A stretch of DNA of 64,000 bases, taken from contig CALKGI010000005.1 of NCBI GenBank assembly GCA_938085045.1, forward strand, positions 1 through 64,000, given 5' to 3'. The stretch comes from an uncultured Alteromonadaceae bacterium (GTDB lineage Bacteria > Pseudomonadota > Gammaproteobacteria > Enterobacterales > Alteromonadaceae). Numbering within the stretch: position 1 is the stretch's first letter; each line of letters begins with the position of its first letter. Positions 9,732 to 18,319 of this stretch are shown here, in pieces. The notes beneath the pieces were generated by a model that saw only the letters and a list, made by a program, of their open reading frames with translations, did not search any database and was not told the origin of the DNA. The translations under genes were made by a program, and so were the position numbers.

Positions 9732-10410
9732 TTGTGCCGTGATCCTGCCTCAATGGCAGCACTATCGGGTCATTCATTCCAAGCTGCCGCCGAAGAATTT
9801 ATTTGATGTCGATGATGCTGACGCCATGCTGCTCGGTGAGGTTGAATCAATGACCAATGAACGTATGATCAACTGGCGGCAATATGTTTCAGTAGACGAT
9901 GGTCGATTCGGACCAGGATGGGGCGCTGTTATGGCCCCTTTGTGCTATCCACGACACGGTCGTTTTACAACTGACGACAAAGGCGCATATTACTGTAGTG
10001 ACAGCGCCCAAACCGCTATTGCTGAATGGTCATATCACACCGCAAGGTTTTGGCGACAATTTGGTTACGATAAAGAAGTCAGTGCGGTAGTCAGGTGTTA
10101 TACCGGTCAATTCAAAGAAGCCATTATCGACATACGCGGATGTACTGAATTATGTCAAAAAGACCCATCACATCAATATAAAATCCATGGAGAATTTGCG
10201 GCAACAGCGAGACGCCAAAATGCCTTCGGTATATTATATCGTTCTGCCCGCCGAGAAGGTGGTGAATGCGCAGCCTTGCTCAGGCCACCAGCCACATCTG
10301 CGCTGACCCAGTCAGCTCACTACGTATTGATGTTTGACGGTCAGGCTTTTCGTGAATATGCTCAGCTGGGTGATTTGAAGGTTATTGAAGATAATTCAGG
10401 TCAGCTTTAA
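9715..10410 (+). CDS. RES-domain toxin (NAD+-degrading family)
   Basis: A 231-residue RES-domain protein. Characterised relatives (MbcT, Res) destroy cellular NAD+ when not held by their antitoxin. Family signatures visible here are YRVIHSK near residue 19 with the conserved arginine, GRFTTDDKGAYYCSD near residue 83, AIAEWSYH with the conserved glutamate, and a late SALTQSAHYVL segment. It overlaps the antitoxin frame by 17 bp. The length is a little above the RES core, and no lesion is visible, so the toxin is probably intact. The NAD+-targeting activity is taken from the family, not shown here. Confidence 0.82.
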   Translation: MVNVDDCAVILPQWQHYRVIHSKLPPKNLFDVDDADAMLLGEVESMTNERMINWRQYVSVDDGRFGPGWGAVMAPLCYPRHGRFTTDDKGAYYCSDSAQTAIAEWSYHTARFWRQFGYDKEVSAVVRCYTGQFKEAIIDIRGCTELCQKDPSHQYKIHGEFAATARRQNAFGILYRSARREGGECAALLRPPATSALTQSAHYVLMFDGQAFREYAQLGDLKVIEDNSGQL

Positions 10411-10718
10411 ATTGATTATCATCGAGACCACTCTTTTAGCCCTAATCTCATCACCAAAATCAACGGTTTTAAGTTGATGTTGTGCCATCAATAAACGCAT
10501 TGGTGACGCACCTGCATCCATGTCGCCAATGCGTTGATTAAATTCTGTCTGCTCAGGGCGGTGTTTTCAAGAAGTTTATCCACTATACCCATGTGCTTAA
10601 CAAAGACTCCGCGCACTTAATTGGCACAGATGAAATTAATGGGAACAGTGGTTTTATGGATGTAATAAGCGACTAAATCCCTTAATCGGCGGCTTTCAAA
10701 CACTACCACTAATTATAT
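10398..10718 (-). pseudogene. Possible decayed coding fragment between the RES toxin and the Rpn nuclease
   Basis: No intact gene lies in this 308-bp gap. Read on the minus strand, it contains protein-like stretches such as LRDLVAYYIHKTTVP and, after an in-frame stop, MGIVDKLLENTALS. The reading then seems to shift frame into MRLLMAQHQLKTVDF. The pattern of one stop and one frameshift resembles a degraded gene, but the family was not recognised. It could also be chance open frame. Confidence 0.3.
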
Positions 10719-11696
10719 CTATAGGTTTGCTAATTGAGTTTTTAGTTTGAGTATAACTGCCAGCTCAAGCCCAGTAATACGTGCGACAAACCTAGGCTCA
10801 GCACCTTCTTTGAGCGCATTGATTGCGATTTCTTCGCGGCCTTTTTCAAGACCTTTTTCTAGACCTTTTTCTAGGCCTTGCTCTTCTCCCCAGGCCCGTA
10901 ATTTCTCTGCTGCTGTCATAAACTCACCTCGTACAGGTTTAGGTAGTCGTCGACCGACTTCAATTAACTGTTCAACATCATCTATATTACCAGTCTCAAT
11001 CACGTAATATAACACCGTTTCAATAAAGTCTAGCGTCAAACGCTGACTCAAGTCCACTGAATTTAAACTGTCTGCCAGCCATTCAAGGTATCGAGAAATA
11101 TCTCTATCTCGAATGTGTTTTAACGCACCTGTCATTATGCCCACTAATTGCTGCTTTTTTAAGTCATCATCTTTTGCGTGATTAACATCAATCAAAGGCA
11201 CTGGCGCTTCGAATATCTGCTCCATAATATTCAATGGATCATCAAAACAATCAGTCAGGTGCAAGGAGTATGGATAAGGTGTTTGCTTGCCGTGATAGAA
11301 GACCAGTGCATAAACAGCTGGCAGCTTGTCTATTCGTTGCTCGTTACTTTGCTCCTTTAACACTTTGTAAAGCATATTAAAAAGATAATGATACACCCGA
11401 AATGCCATCAGTTTATCTGGTGTTGATTGATGTTCGACAAGTAAAATCACTTTTGCATCATTGCTACTGTCTTTATTTTCCTGCTCATGACTATAGGGGC
11501 AGCTAAATACCAGATCACTAAAAGTTTCCTGCAAGGTTTTATCAACATAAGAACTATTTTGCAGTTCAAAACCATTAATCTCGATTGCATTGAGCAAAGG
11601 CTTTGGCAGGTATTGTTGGAAAAACTGTTTTGCGATAACACTATTCTGCATAGAAGAGCGGAAGAACTTGTCATGCGGATTTGTTGGAACGGCCAT
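10719..11696 (-). CDS. Rpn-family (PD-(D/E)XK) recombination-promoting nuclease / YhgA-like protein
   Basis: A 325-residue member of the Rpn/YhgA family once annotated as putative transposases. E. coli RpnA is a DNA endonuclease that promotes RecA-independent recombination. The family opening HDKFFRSSM, the FSDLVF strand with the active-site aspartate and the VILLVEHQS strand with the E-x-Q element are visible. The ATG at 11696 is chosen over upstream starts because it begins directly at the conserved MAVPTNPHDKFF and has AAGG ten bases upstream. Near the C-terminus a 12-bp tandem repeat (10840-10875) encodes repeated Gly-Leu-Glu-Lys, a common and variable feature of this family. It lies alone beside the toxin-antitoxin pair, consistent with an accessory segment. 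Confidence 0.85.
   Translation of the reverse strand: MAVPTNPHDKFFRSSMQNSVIAKQFFQQYLPKPLLNAIEINGFELQNSSYVDKTLQETFSDLVFSCPYSHEQENKDSSNDAKVILLVEHQSTPDKLMAFRVYHYLFNMLYKVLKEQSNEQRIDKLPAVYALVFYHGKQTPYPYSLHLTDCFDDPLNIMEQIFEAPVPLIDVNHAKDDDLKKQQLVGIMTGALKHIRDRDISRYLEWLADSLNSVDLSQRLTLDFIETVLYYVIETGNIDDVEQLIEVGRRLPKPVRGEFMTAAEKLRAWGEEQGLEKGLEKGLEKGREEIAINALKEGAEPRFVARITGLELAVILKLKTQLANL
10840..10875. repeat. 12-bp tandem repeat in the Rpn-family gene
   Basis: Three copies of a CCTTTTTCNAGR unit on the plus strand encode repeated Leu-Glu-Lys-Gly on the minus strand. Copy-number change would stay in frame. Confidence 0.9.
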
Positions 11697-11917
11697 TTGA
11701 GCTGTGCCTTGTAGTGAAGCGTTGATGGCAAAACACCACGTTTTGCTCATTTCATTCAATATAACGGAATATGTTATATATGAGAAGCACCATAACGGGA
11801 CCACGATACAAAATAGTCTAGTGGGTCAACGAAGCACATAACCCTCAAAAACTACCTCCTTAGAGGGGGTTTCCATAACCCATTAACAGTGATACCATCA
11901 CATCAAATACAAACAAG

Positions 11918-11930
11918 AATGATTATCATT
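11918..11930. promoter_or_regulatory. Fur-type iron box at the start of the FTR1 permease gene
   Basis: AATGATTATCATT is a perfect 6-1-6 palindrome and matches the core of the Fur consensus GATAATGATTATCATTATC. It ends three bases before the ATG at 11934, over the place where a ribosome-binding site would be. Iron-dependent repression is inferred from this site and the product. Confidence 0.8.
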
Positions 11931-11933
11931 TAG

Positions 11934-13841
11934 ATGTTAACGATAAATACACACTCACTTCGCTTACTTGTTATGTTGGCAACCCTACTATTTGGCGCGA
12001 CAGTTCAAGCCAGTACAGCGCCTGCCCAGCTTAGGCAATTAATGCAATTGGCCGAATATATTGGCGCCGATTACGCTGAAGCGGTTACCGCAGGAAAGGT
12101 AGCTGACGCTGGTGAATATCAAGAAATGTTGGAATTTGCTCAGCTGCTTGTGACCAATGCTTTGCCCAACAACCCCACTTTTGGCAATCAAGCCAAGGCA
12201 TTGCTCGGCGCAATAAAAAACAAAGCGACTTTGGCTGAAGTGCAAAGCATGACAAATGCGCTTCGAGGTGAATTACTTGCCCTCGCGCCACAATCTTCGA
12301 TACCCAAAACACTGTTGCCCAAAGCCCAGGTGAGTGCATTATTTCAAACATCTTGCGGCGGATGCCACGGCATGTTGGGTCAGGGTAATGGCGCATTAGC
12401 CGCTTCACTTGAACCTGCCCCCACTGATTTTACCGACCGCCACAGAGCGTTAAACCGTTCGGTATTGGGCTTATTTGATGCCATCAACAACGGTATAGAC
12501 GGCACAGCCATGCCTGCATTTTCAACTATGACAGAACAGCAACGCTGGTCTTTGTCATTTTATGTCGGTAGCCTCGGGTTTGATTCGCTCGCCGTTGCCG
12601 ATAATCACAATGCCGACTTGCAACAAAGAGTCAATTACAGCCCCAACCAATTGTTCGACCTATTGTCTTTGCAACAACCGGGCAAGCTCGACCAACTAAG
12701 AAACTATGTCGAAAACCTTAACGAAGCACAACCCAACCCACTCGCCTTTACCAGCCAACAGTTACATAAAGCGCTAACATTGTATCAGTCAGGCCAATAC
12801 GACAAAGCACAAACACTGTCAGTGAGTGCTTACCTTGATGGATTTGAGCTGGTCGAAAATGCACTGGATGTCAAAGACTCAGATTTGCGAAAATCTATCG
12901 AAACCCAATTAATGGCATTACGCCGATTAGTCAGCAGCAATGCTGATATTAAAGAAATAGAAACCGCGTTTAGCGAAGTTCAAGTGCAATTAGCACAAGC
13001 CCAAAAGCTCATGAGCGGTTCTTCTTTGTCACCCGAAGCGCTGTTCACCGCCAGCTTTGTGATCTTATTACGTGAAGGACTCGAAGCCTTATTGGTAATC
13101 ATTGCGCTAGTCACCGTGTTACGCCGCACCGGTCGCAAAGACGCACTAAAATATGTTCATTTTGGCTGGGTGTCGGCGCTGCTGGCCGGTTTTGCCACTT
13201 GGTTTGCTGCGCAATACTTAATTACAATCAGCGGAGCAAGTCGCGAAGTGATGGAAGGTGCAGCCGCATTGCTCGCGGCCATTGTGTTGTTTTATGTTGG
13301 TTTTTGGATGCACAGTAAAACCCATGCCAACCCATGGCAGCTTTATATACAACAAAATATCAATGCTAACCTCAAGCGCGGCACTTTGTGGGGCATTTGG
13401 GGCTTGGCTTTTATCGCCGTTTACCGCGAAGTGTTCGAAACCGTTTTGTTCTACCAGTCGTTATTAAGCCAAGCAGGCTCTGCCGATATGTCGTCTGTGA
13501 TCAGCGGATTTATTGCCGCGTTGGCAGGGCTTGGATTCATCACTTGGTTTATGACTCGCTACTCGGTCAAACTCCCTATCAAACGCTTTTTTGCACTGAC
13601 CACTTATATTTTACTTGCCCTGTCATTTATTTTGCTCGGCAAAGCCATAGGCGCATTACAAGAAGCAAACCTGCTGAGCCTAACGCCCTTTCCATATGAT
13701 ATTGAAATGTCGTGGATAGGCGTTTATTCGACTTGGCAAAATGTGGTGGCACAAAGTATGGTGTTGGTGTTGTCGGCGGGGCTCTTGCTCGGCGCCAGTG
13801 GGAAAACAGCGACCCGACTGCGAAAAGAGGGCGAAAATTAG
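11934..13841 (+). CDS. Cytochrome c / FTR1-family iron permease fusion
   Basis: A 635-residue protein with a signal peptide (cleavage near VQAS), a periplasmic region with one c-type haem site CGGCH (about residue 140), and a C-terminal FTR1 permease domain. The two iron-binding REXXE motifs of FTR1 are REGLE (about residue 382) and REVFE (about residue 500), set in hydrophobic helices. FTR1 permeases move ferric iron released by coupled ferrous oxidation; here the cytochrome c could receive the electron in place of a multicopper oxidase, which is inference. The gene stands alone. The Fur-type box at its 5' end implies repression when iron is sufficient. No Shine-Dalgarno sequence is seen at 11934, so initiation may be unusual or may use the ATG thirteen codons downstream. 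Confidence 0.88.
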   Translation: MLTINTHSLRLLVMLATLLFGATVQASTAPAQLRQLMQLAEYIGADYAEAVTAGKVADAGEYQEMLEFAQLLVTNALPNNPTFGNQAKALLGAIKNKATLAEVQSMTNALRGELLALAPQSSIPKTLLPKAQVSALFQTSCGGCHGMLGQGNGALAASLEPAPTDFTDRHRALNRSVLGLFDAINNGIDGTAMPAFSTMTEQQRWSLSFYVGSLGFDSLAVADNHNADLQQRVNYSPNQLFDLLSLQQPGKLDQLRNYVENLNEAQPNPLAFTSQQLHKALTLYQSGQYDKAQTLSVSAYLDGFELVENALDVKDSDLRKSIETQLMALRRLVSSNADIKEIETAFSEVQVQLAQAQKLMSGSSLSPEALFTASFVILLREGLEALLVIIALVTVLRRTGRKDALKYVHFGWVSALLAGFATWFAAQYLITISGASREVMEGAAALLAAIVLFYVGFWMHSKTHANPWQLYIQQNINANLKRGTLWGIWGLAFIAVYREVFETVLFYQSLLSQAGSADMSSVISGFIAALAGLGFITWFMTRYSVKLPIKRFFALTTYILLALSFILLGKAIGALQEANLLSLTPFPYDIEMSWIGVYSTWQNVVAQSMVLVLSAGLLLGASGKTATRLRKEGEN

Positions 13842-13983
13842 TTTCAATATCACCAAAAAGCCGAGCATCATCACGCTAACGACAACAAGGGCTATTCTCT
13901 GACTAACTCCTAAGGTATAATTTTCGTCCGTTTAACCGCATATATTGTTTATTTGCTCTAGAAGTTGGTCGTAGGTTTTGACT

Positions 13984-15183
13984 TTGAACATTTATACCAA
14001 AATTTTGTCCGCAGCCTTAGCGCTGATAATGCTGTGTTTCTCGCTACAAAGTGGTGCAGAACAACTCAACTCACAAACCGAATTGCAATTTATTACGGCC
14101 ATAGATGAGATCAGCAATAATCGTATTGATTCGGCCATTGAACAGTTTTCGCAGCTAACCCAACAAGCGCCAAAATTCACGCTCGCCAAACTCATTTATG
14201 CCGACTTGCTAGCATCGCGTTTTGGGCAAGTTTCGACCATGGGCAATAATTCTTTGCTGAATCCGACCAAGTTGATGGCGCTCAAAGAAGAAGCCAAAAG
14301 CAGAGTTAAATATCACCAACAAAAAAGCCGAATTGACCAACTGCCCAAAGACCTAGTGCAAATGACCGACCGACAGCCCTACGCGGTGATGGTTGATATT
14401 TCGCAATCTCGACTTTACCTTTTCGCCAACGACAACGGCATGCCCAAATTAATCAAAGATTATTACGCCTCAAGCGGCAAAGCTGGTGCCGACAAGCAAG
14501 TGTCTGGCGACAACAAAACACCAATTGGGGTCTATTTTGTCACCCAGCGTATTCCCGCATCACGGCTACCATCAAAATATGGCGCCGGTGCATTGCCATT
14601 GAACTACCCTAACTCTTGGGACAGCCAACAGAAAAAAACCGGTAACGGCATTTGGTTGCACGGCTCACCTGTTGAAACCTATAGCCGCCCGCCTCAAGCA
14701 AGTGAAGGCTGTATTTCACTCACCAACTTTGATTTTGCCGAACTCGACAAATTGGTCGACATTAAATCAACGCCAGTGGTCATTGGACGCAATATCGAAT
14801 GGATCTCAAAACAGCAATGGCACGAGCAACAACAACAGTTCAAAAGCCTGATAAGCACATGGGCCACCGACTGGGAAAGCCTCGATAACGATCAGTACAT
14901 GACCAATTACTCTGCCGACTTTAAAAATGGCCGAGACACCTATCACAGCTGGTCAAAACGCAAAGAAAAGGTTAATAAACGCAAATCGTTTATCAAAATT
15001 GAAGTCGCCAACCTAAGCTTATTCACCTACCCAGACGACAAAGGCATGTTGGTCGCCTCGTTCCAACAAAATTATCAAAGCGATAATTACAACGGCAGCC
15101 ACAGTAAACGCCAGTACTGGCGCAAAGAAAATGGCATCTGGAAGGTAGTCTTCGAAGGCAAACCCTCTAAAGGCAGACCATAA
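13984..15183 (+). CDS. YkuD-fold L,D-transpeptidase/carboxypeptidase with C-terminal NTF2-like domain (Csd6/Pgp2-like)
   Basis: An exported 399-residue protein. The order is signal peptide, helical segment, YkuD domain (about residues 120-270), then an NTF2-like domain (about 285-399). Catalytic elements are IWLHGSP with the histidine and SEGCISL with the cysteine; the canonical SHGCIR is altered at two positions, His to Glu and Arg to Ser. The same overall architecture occurs in Helicobacter Csd6 and Campylobacter Pgp2, which act as L,D-carboxypeptidases that trim peptidoglycan peptides. A TTG at 13984 is favoured because AGG lies eight bases upstream; the TTG at 13978 is too close to it. 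The next gene begins directly after the stop, so the two form an operon. Carboxypeptidase rather than transpeptidase activity is inferred. Confidence 0.8.
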   Translation: MNIYTKILSAALALIMLCFSLQSGAEQLNSQTELQFITAIDEISNNRIDSAIEQFSQLTQQAPKFTLAKLIYADLLASRFGQVSTMGNNSLLNPTKLMALKEEAKSRVKYHQQKSRIDQLPKDLVQMTDRQPYAVMVDISQSRLYLFANDNGMPKLIKDYYASSGKAGADKQVSGDNKTPIGVYFVTQRIPASRLPSKYGAGALPLNYPNSWDSQQKKTGNGIWLHGSPVETYSRPPQASEGCISLTNFDFAELDKLVDIKSTPVVIGRNIEWISKQQWHEQQQQFKSLISTWATDWESLDNDQYMTNYSADFKNGRDTYHSWSKRKEKVNKRKSFIKIEVANLSLFTYPDDKGMLVASFQQNYQSDNYNGSHSKRQYWRKENGIWKVVFEGKPSKGRP

Positions 15184-16692
15184 ATGAACCGTTCATCTTT
15201 TTGTGCAGCGACTTTGATATTACTAGTTGTGGTGCTGGCTAGCTTTAGCACCAATGCAGCCCAATCGAAAAGCCAACATGTCGTTCATTTTGAAAATACC
15301 GACCACGAGCTGCACGTTTATGAAATAAAAGGCGAACAACCCGGTAAAACCATGCTGATCATCGGCGGTATGCACAACGAACCCGGCGGTTATGTCACTG
15401 CCGACTTATTTGCCGACACCCGCTTGAAAAAAGGCAATTTAATTGTGGTGCCCCGGGCGAATATGCCGGCTATTGTGAATAACAAGCGCGGTATTAATAA
15501 CGACATGAACCGCACTTTTATCGACAAATCGGCGCAACATCACCAGCATATCTACGAAGATGATATTGTTTCAATTCTCAAATCATTAATCGCCAAATCA
15601 GATGTTTTATTAAATTTGCATGATGGTTACGGTTTTTACCGCCCCGAATGGGAATCAGAACTGGCCAATCCCAAGCGTTGGGGGCAAGCCATTATTACCG
15701 ATCGCAGCCAATTCAAATCAAACAAAAACCAAAAAATGCTGATGCTAGGGCAACGGGCGCAATCGGTCGTCGACAAAGTCAATTTGCTGGTTAAAAACCA
15801 AGACCACCGCTTTCACTACAAAAATACTCGCACCAAAGATCAAGATTCAATACACAAAGAACAGCGCCAATCGGCCACCTTTTATGCCCTGTACGAACAA
15901 GGCATAGAGTCTTACGGAGTTGAAACTTCCAAGAATATCCGCTCGCTAGATTTAAAGGTGACGTACCAAACCATGATAGTTAACGCCTTTTTGGACGAAT
16001 TTGGCATCGTTGTTGAACGTCACAACCTACAACTGGCCAAACCCAAGCTCGATTATTTACTGGTGTCGGTCAACAACGAGCGCCCAGTGGCCTACAAAGA
16101 TGGTGAGGTTATTCTCGTTGAAGCAGGCGACACCCTGCGTATTGACGAAGCATTGACCAATTACGAGCGCGGTGTAATGGTCGATTTAGAGCAAAACAGT
16201 AGCCTTAATGATATAGGTAAAACGTTCAGCGTGACCCAGCCCACAGCTATTAGGGTGTTAAAAGATCAATATTTGGCCGGACGCGTTATCGTACAAACAG
16301 CGGTGCAAGACAACGCCCAAAGCCCATCACAAGGCATGGCTCAAACCAGCGTAAAAACCCCCGTTCAGCTCGATGTCGCCCATTTAGTGGTCGAACTTAA
16401 CGGTCTGGCTAAAACCATCAAACCCGGCGAAACCCTATCAATCAACGATACCGACACCCTAAAACTCATTGGCTACCAAGATAATCAGCACCAACGACGT
16501 CCATCACAAATTAACTTCATTGGCTTTGTCGGCAATCGCCATCTCAACGACGGCGAAGATAGGGGTTACCTGATCACTAAAAATCAGTTGATCAAACGCT
16601 TTTCGGTTGACGGAGCAGGTAAGGTCTATCGCATCAAGGCCGAACAAGGCCAACAGTTACTCGCCCAATTTTACGTTAATACCGATGGCTGA
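15184..16692 (+). CDS. Exported M14/M99-like zinc carboxypeptidase (Csd4/Pgp1-like)
   Basis: A 502-residue exported protein with signal peptide cleavage near NAAQS. The zinc-binding set is visible as GGMHNEPGG (His and Glu of HxxE) and LLNLHDGYGFY (third zinc histidine). A conserved NDMNRTF segment sits between them, and a later SYGVETSK contains the candidate catalytic glutamate. This layout fits the M14 group that includes Csd4 (M99) and Pgp1, D,L-carboxypeptidases that shorten peptidoglycan tripeptides to dipeptides. About 200 residues of beta-rich sequence follow, as in M99 proteins. It abuts the upstream YkuD gene and overlaps the next gene by 8 bp. A succinylglutamate-desuccinylase-type activity is the main alternative, but the periplasmic location and neighbours favour the cell wall. 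Confidence 0.72.
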   Translation: MNRSSFCAATLILLVVVLASFSTNAAQSKSQHVVHFENTDHELHVYEIKGEQPGKTMLIIGGMHNEPGGYVTADLFADTRLKKGNLIVVPRANMPAIVNNKRGINNDMNRTFIDKSAQHHQHIYEDDIVSILKSLIAKSDVLLNLHDGYGFYRPEWESELANPKRWGQAIITDRSQFKSNKNQKMLMLGQRAQSVVDKVNLLVKNQDHRFHYKNTRTKDQDSIHKEQRQSATFYALYEQGIESYGVETSKNIRSLDLKVTYQTMIVNAFLDEFGIVVERHNLQLAKPKLDYLLVSVNNERPVAYKDGEVILVEAGDTLRIDEALTNYERGVMVDLEQNSSLNDIGKTFSVTQPTAIRVLKDQYLAGRVIVQTAVQDNAQSPSQGMAQTSVKTPVQLDVAHLVVELNGLAKTIKPGETLSINDTDTLKLIGYQDNQHQRRPSQINFIGFVGNRHLNDGEDRGYLITKNQLIKRFSVDGAGKVYRIKAEQGQQLLAQFYVNTDG

Positions 16693-18217
16693 TCTTAATT
16701 ATTGGGCTGGCGACCCTTTTGATACGCAGCTTAATCAACTCAAAAGTGCGCTGTCGACAAACGAAGCGTTAATCACCCTAACAGGCGAGGCCGGGGTGGG
16801 CAAAAGTGCGCTATGCCACGAATTTCAGGCCATTGCGCAAGCCAATGGTGATTTTGTCATTTATTTGGCCGATCCGCCTTCGACAATCAAAGATTTACAA
16901 CAAGCATTTAAATCTCGGCAACCTCAACTCGACCAATATTCTTTTATGACGGCGCTAGAACGATGGTTGGTAGAGCTGTCTCAGCAAGGCCATAAAGCAG
17001 TTTTAGTCATCGACAATGCCCATCTGCTCAATGTTGAAGTCAGCACCGCCGTTCGGCTCATCAGTAATTTGCAAACGCAAACCTGCCAACTCATTCAGGT
17101 GTTACTGTGCGCACAACCGCAAATGTTCAAAGTGATGGGCCAACCGCAATATGGTGGGCTTTTGCAACGGGTCAGCCATCGCCTTGAATTATTACCACTC
17201 ACCAAAGCCCAATTGCACCAATTGGTAAACGATTGTTATTCAGTGCATTTGGCACCTGCCGCACTGTCGTTGATGTACAAGCTAAGCCAAGGCAAACCCG
17301 GTATTGCGGTTAGCATGGCGCAAATGCTAGGGCAACAAAGCAGTGCAAACCAGAGCGGCACAGGTGAACTAAGTAAAAGCCAGTTTGGCCGAGCCATTGC
17401 CGACAACGTTCAATTTCGCCGCCTGTTGAATCGTCACCGATTATCACAGTCAATTTTGCCCATAGGTATTTTGGCCGCAGCAACTATTGGCTTGTATTTG
17501 TATGTCTATTCCGAACCTCTAAATGCTGAACCGACAGTACTCACTGACAAAGTACACACCGCAAAAGTAGACACTGCAAAAGTACTCACCGCAAAAGCAA
17601 ACGCTGAAAAAGTGGCAATTAACGCGCCCATTCAAGTGCCTGTACAAACACAAATTCACACACCAGAGCAGCAAAAACCTATAACCTTGCAAACAACCGA
17701 AGAACACACAGCATTAATAACCACCCCTGCTCAAGAAGAGGCTTTAGAGCCTGAAATTGAGGCAGAAGTTACAGAAAAGATAAAGCCACAACAAATAGTG
17801 AAAGCCCAAGAAGAACCTCAAGAAGAGCAATTAACAACTCCCCCGCCGCCAACCAAGGCACAAATAGAGCAGGCCGTCATGCAGGCCATAACGCAGTGGA
17901 CAACCGCATGGCAAGCGCAAGATGTTGATGGTTTTTTCTCAGCTTACGCCACACAATTTACCCCAGATGACAAAACAAGCCATAAACAATGGCGTAAACA
18001 ACGGATGATACGTATTATTCGGCCACTTTGGATCACCCTCAATGTTGATGACATTCAAATTATGAACACCAGTGACCAGCGCATATTCAGCCAATTTTGG
18101 TTGTCATACGCCTCACCTAATTACCAAGACAAAACACTCAAACAGTTAGAATGGACTCAGCACGATGGGCGTTGGGTCATTGCAACAGAACAAAATATTA
18201 GATTATTAAGGCCCTGA
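16685..18217 (+). CDS. ExeA/DamX-like membrane ATPase with C-terminal NTF2-like domain
   Basis: A 510-residue protein. An ExeA-type AAA+ domain occupies about residues 1-240, with Walker A GEAGVGKS at 34-41 and Walker B VLVIDNAH near residue 118. A single hydrophobic helix (about 259-276, PIGILAAATIGLYLY) is followed by a low-complexity Thr/Glu/Pro-rich linker and an NTF2-like domain over the last 115 residues. The predicted topology is a cytoplasmic ATPase with a periplasmic NTF2-like domain. ExeA and DamX normally carry SPOR or other wall-binding domains at this end. The start at 16685 overlaps the preceding carboxypeptidase stop (ATGGCTGA), implying coupling. A role in powering or placing the wall enzymes is inferred from context. 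Confidence 0.75.
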   Translation: MADLNYWAGDPFDTQLNQLKSALSTNEALITLTGEAGVGKSALCHEFQAIAQANGDFVIYLADPPSTIKDLQQAFKSRQPQLDQYSFMTALERWLVELSQQGHKAVLVIDNAHLLNVEVSTAVRLISNLQTQTCQLIQVLLCAQPQMFKVMGQPQYGGLLQRVSHRLELLPLTKAQLHQLVNDCYSVHLAPAALSLMYKLSQGKPGIAVSMAQMLGQQSSANQSGTGELSKSQFGRAIADNVQFRRLLNRHRLSQSILPIGILAAATIGLYLYVYSEPLNAEPTVLTDKVHTAKVDTAKVLTAKANAEKVAINAPIQVPVQTQIHTPEQQKPITLQTTEEHTALITTPAQEEALEPEIEAEVTEKIKPQQIVKAQEEPQEEQLTTPPPPTKAQIEQAVMQAITQWTTAWQAQDVDGFFSAYATQFTPDDKTSHKQWRKQRMIRIIRPLWITLNVDDIQIMNTSDQRIFSQFWLSYASPNYQDKTLKQLEWTQHDGRWVIATEQNIRLLRP

Positions 18218-18319
18218 CAAAACTCAGATTTTGGGTAAACTGACAATCTATAGCCATGGTAAATATGCCACCAGTTTGCTAGTATCTGAGCACTTAACAA
18301 GGTAAAAATAACCCGGCCA

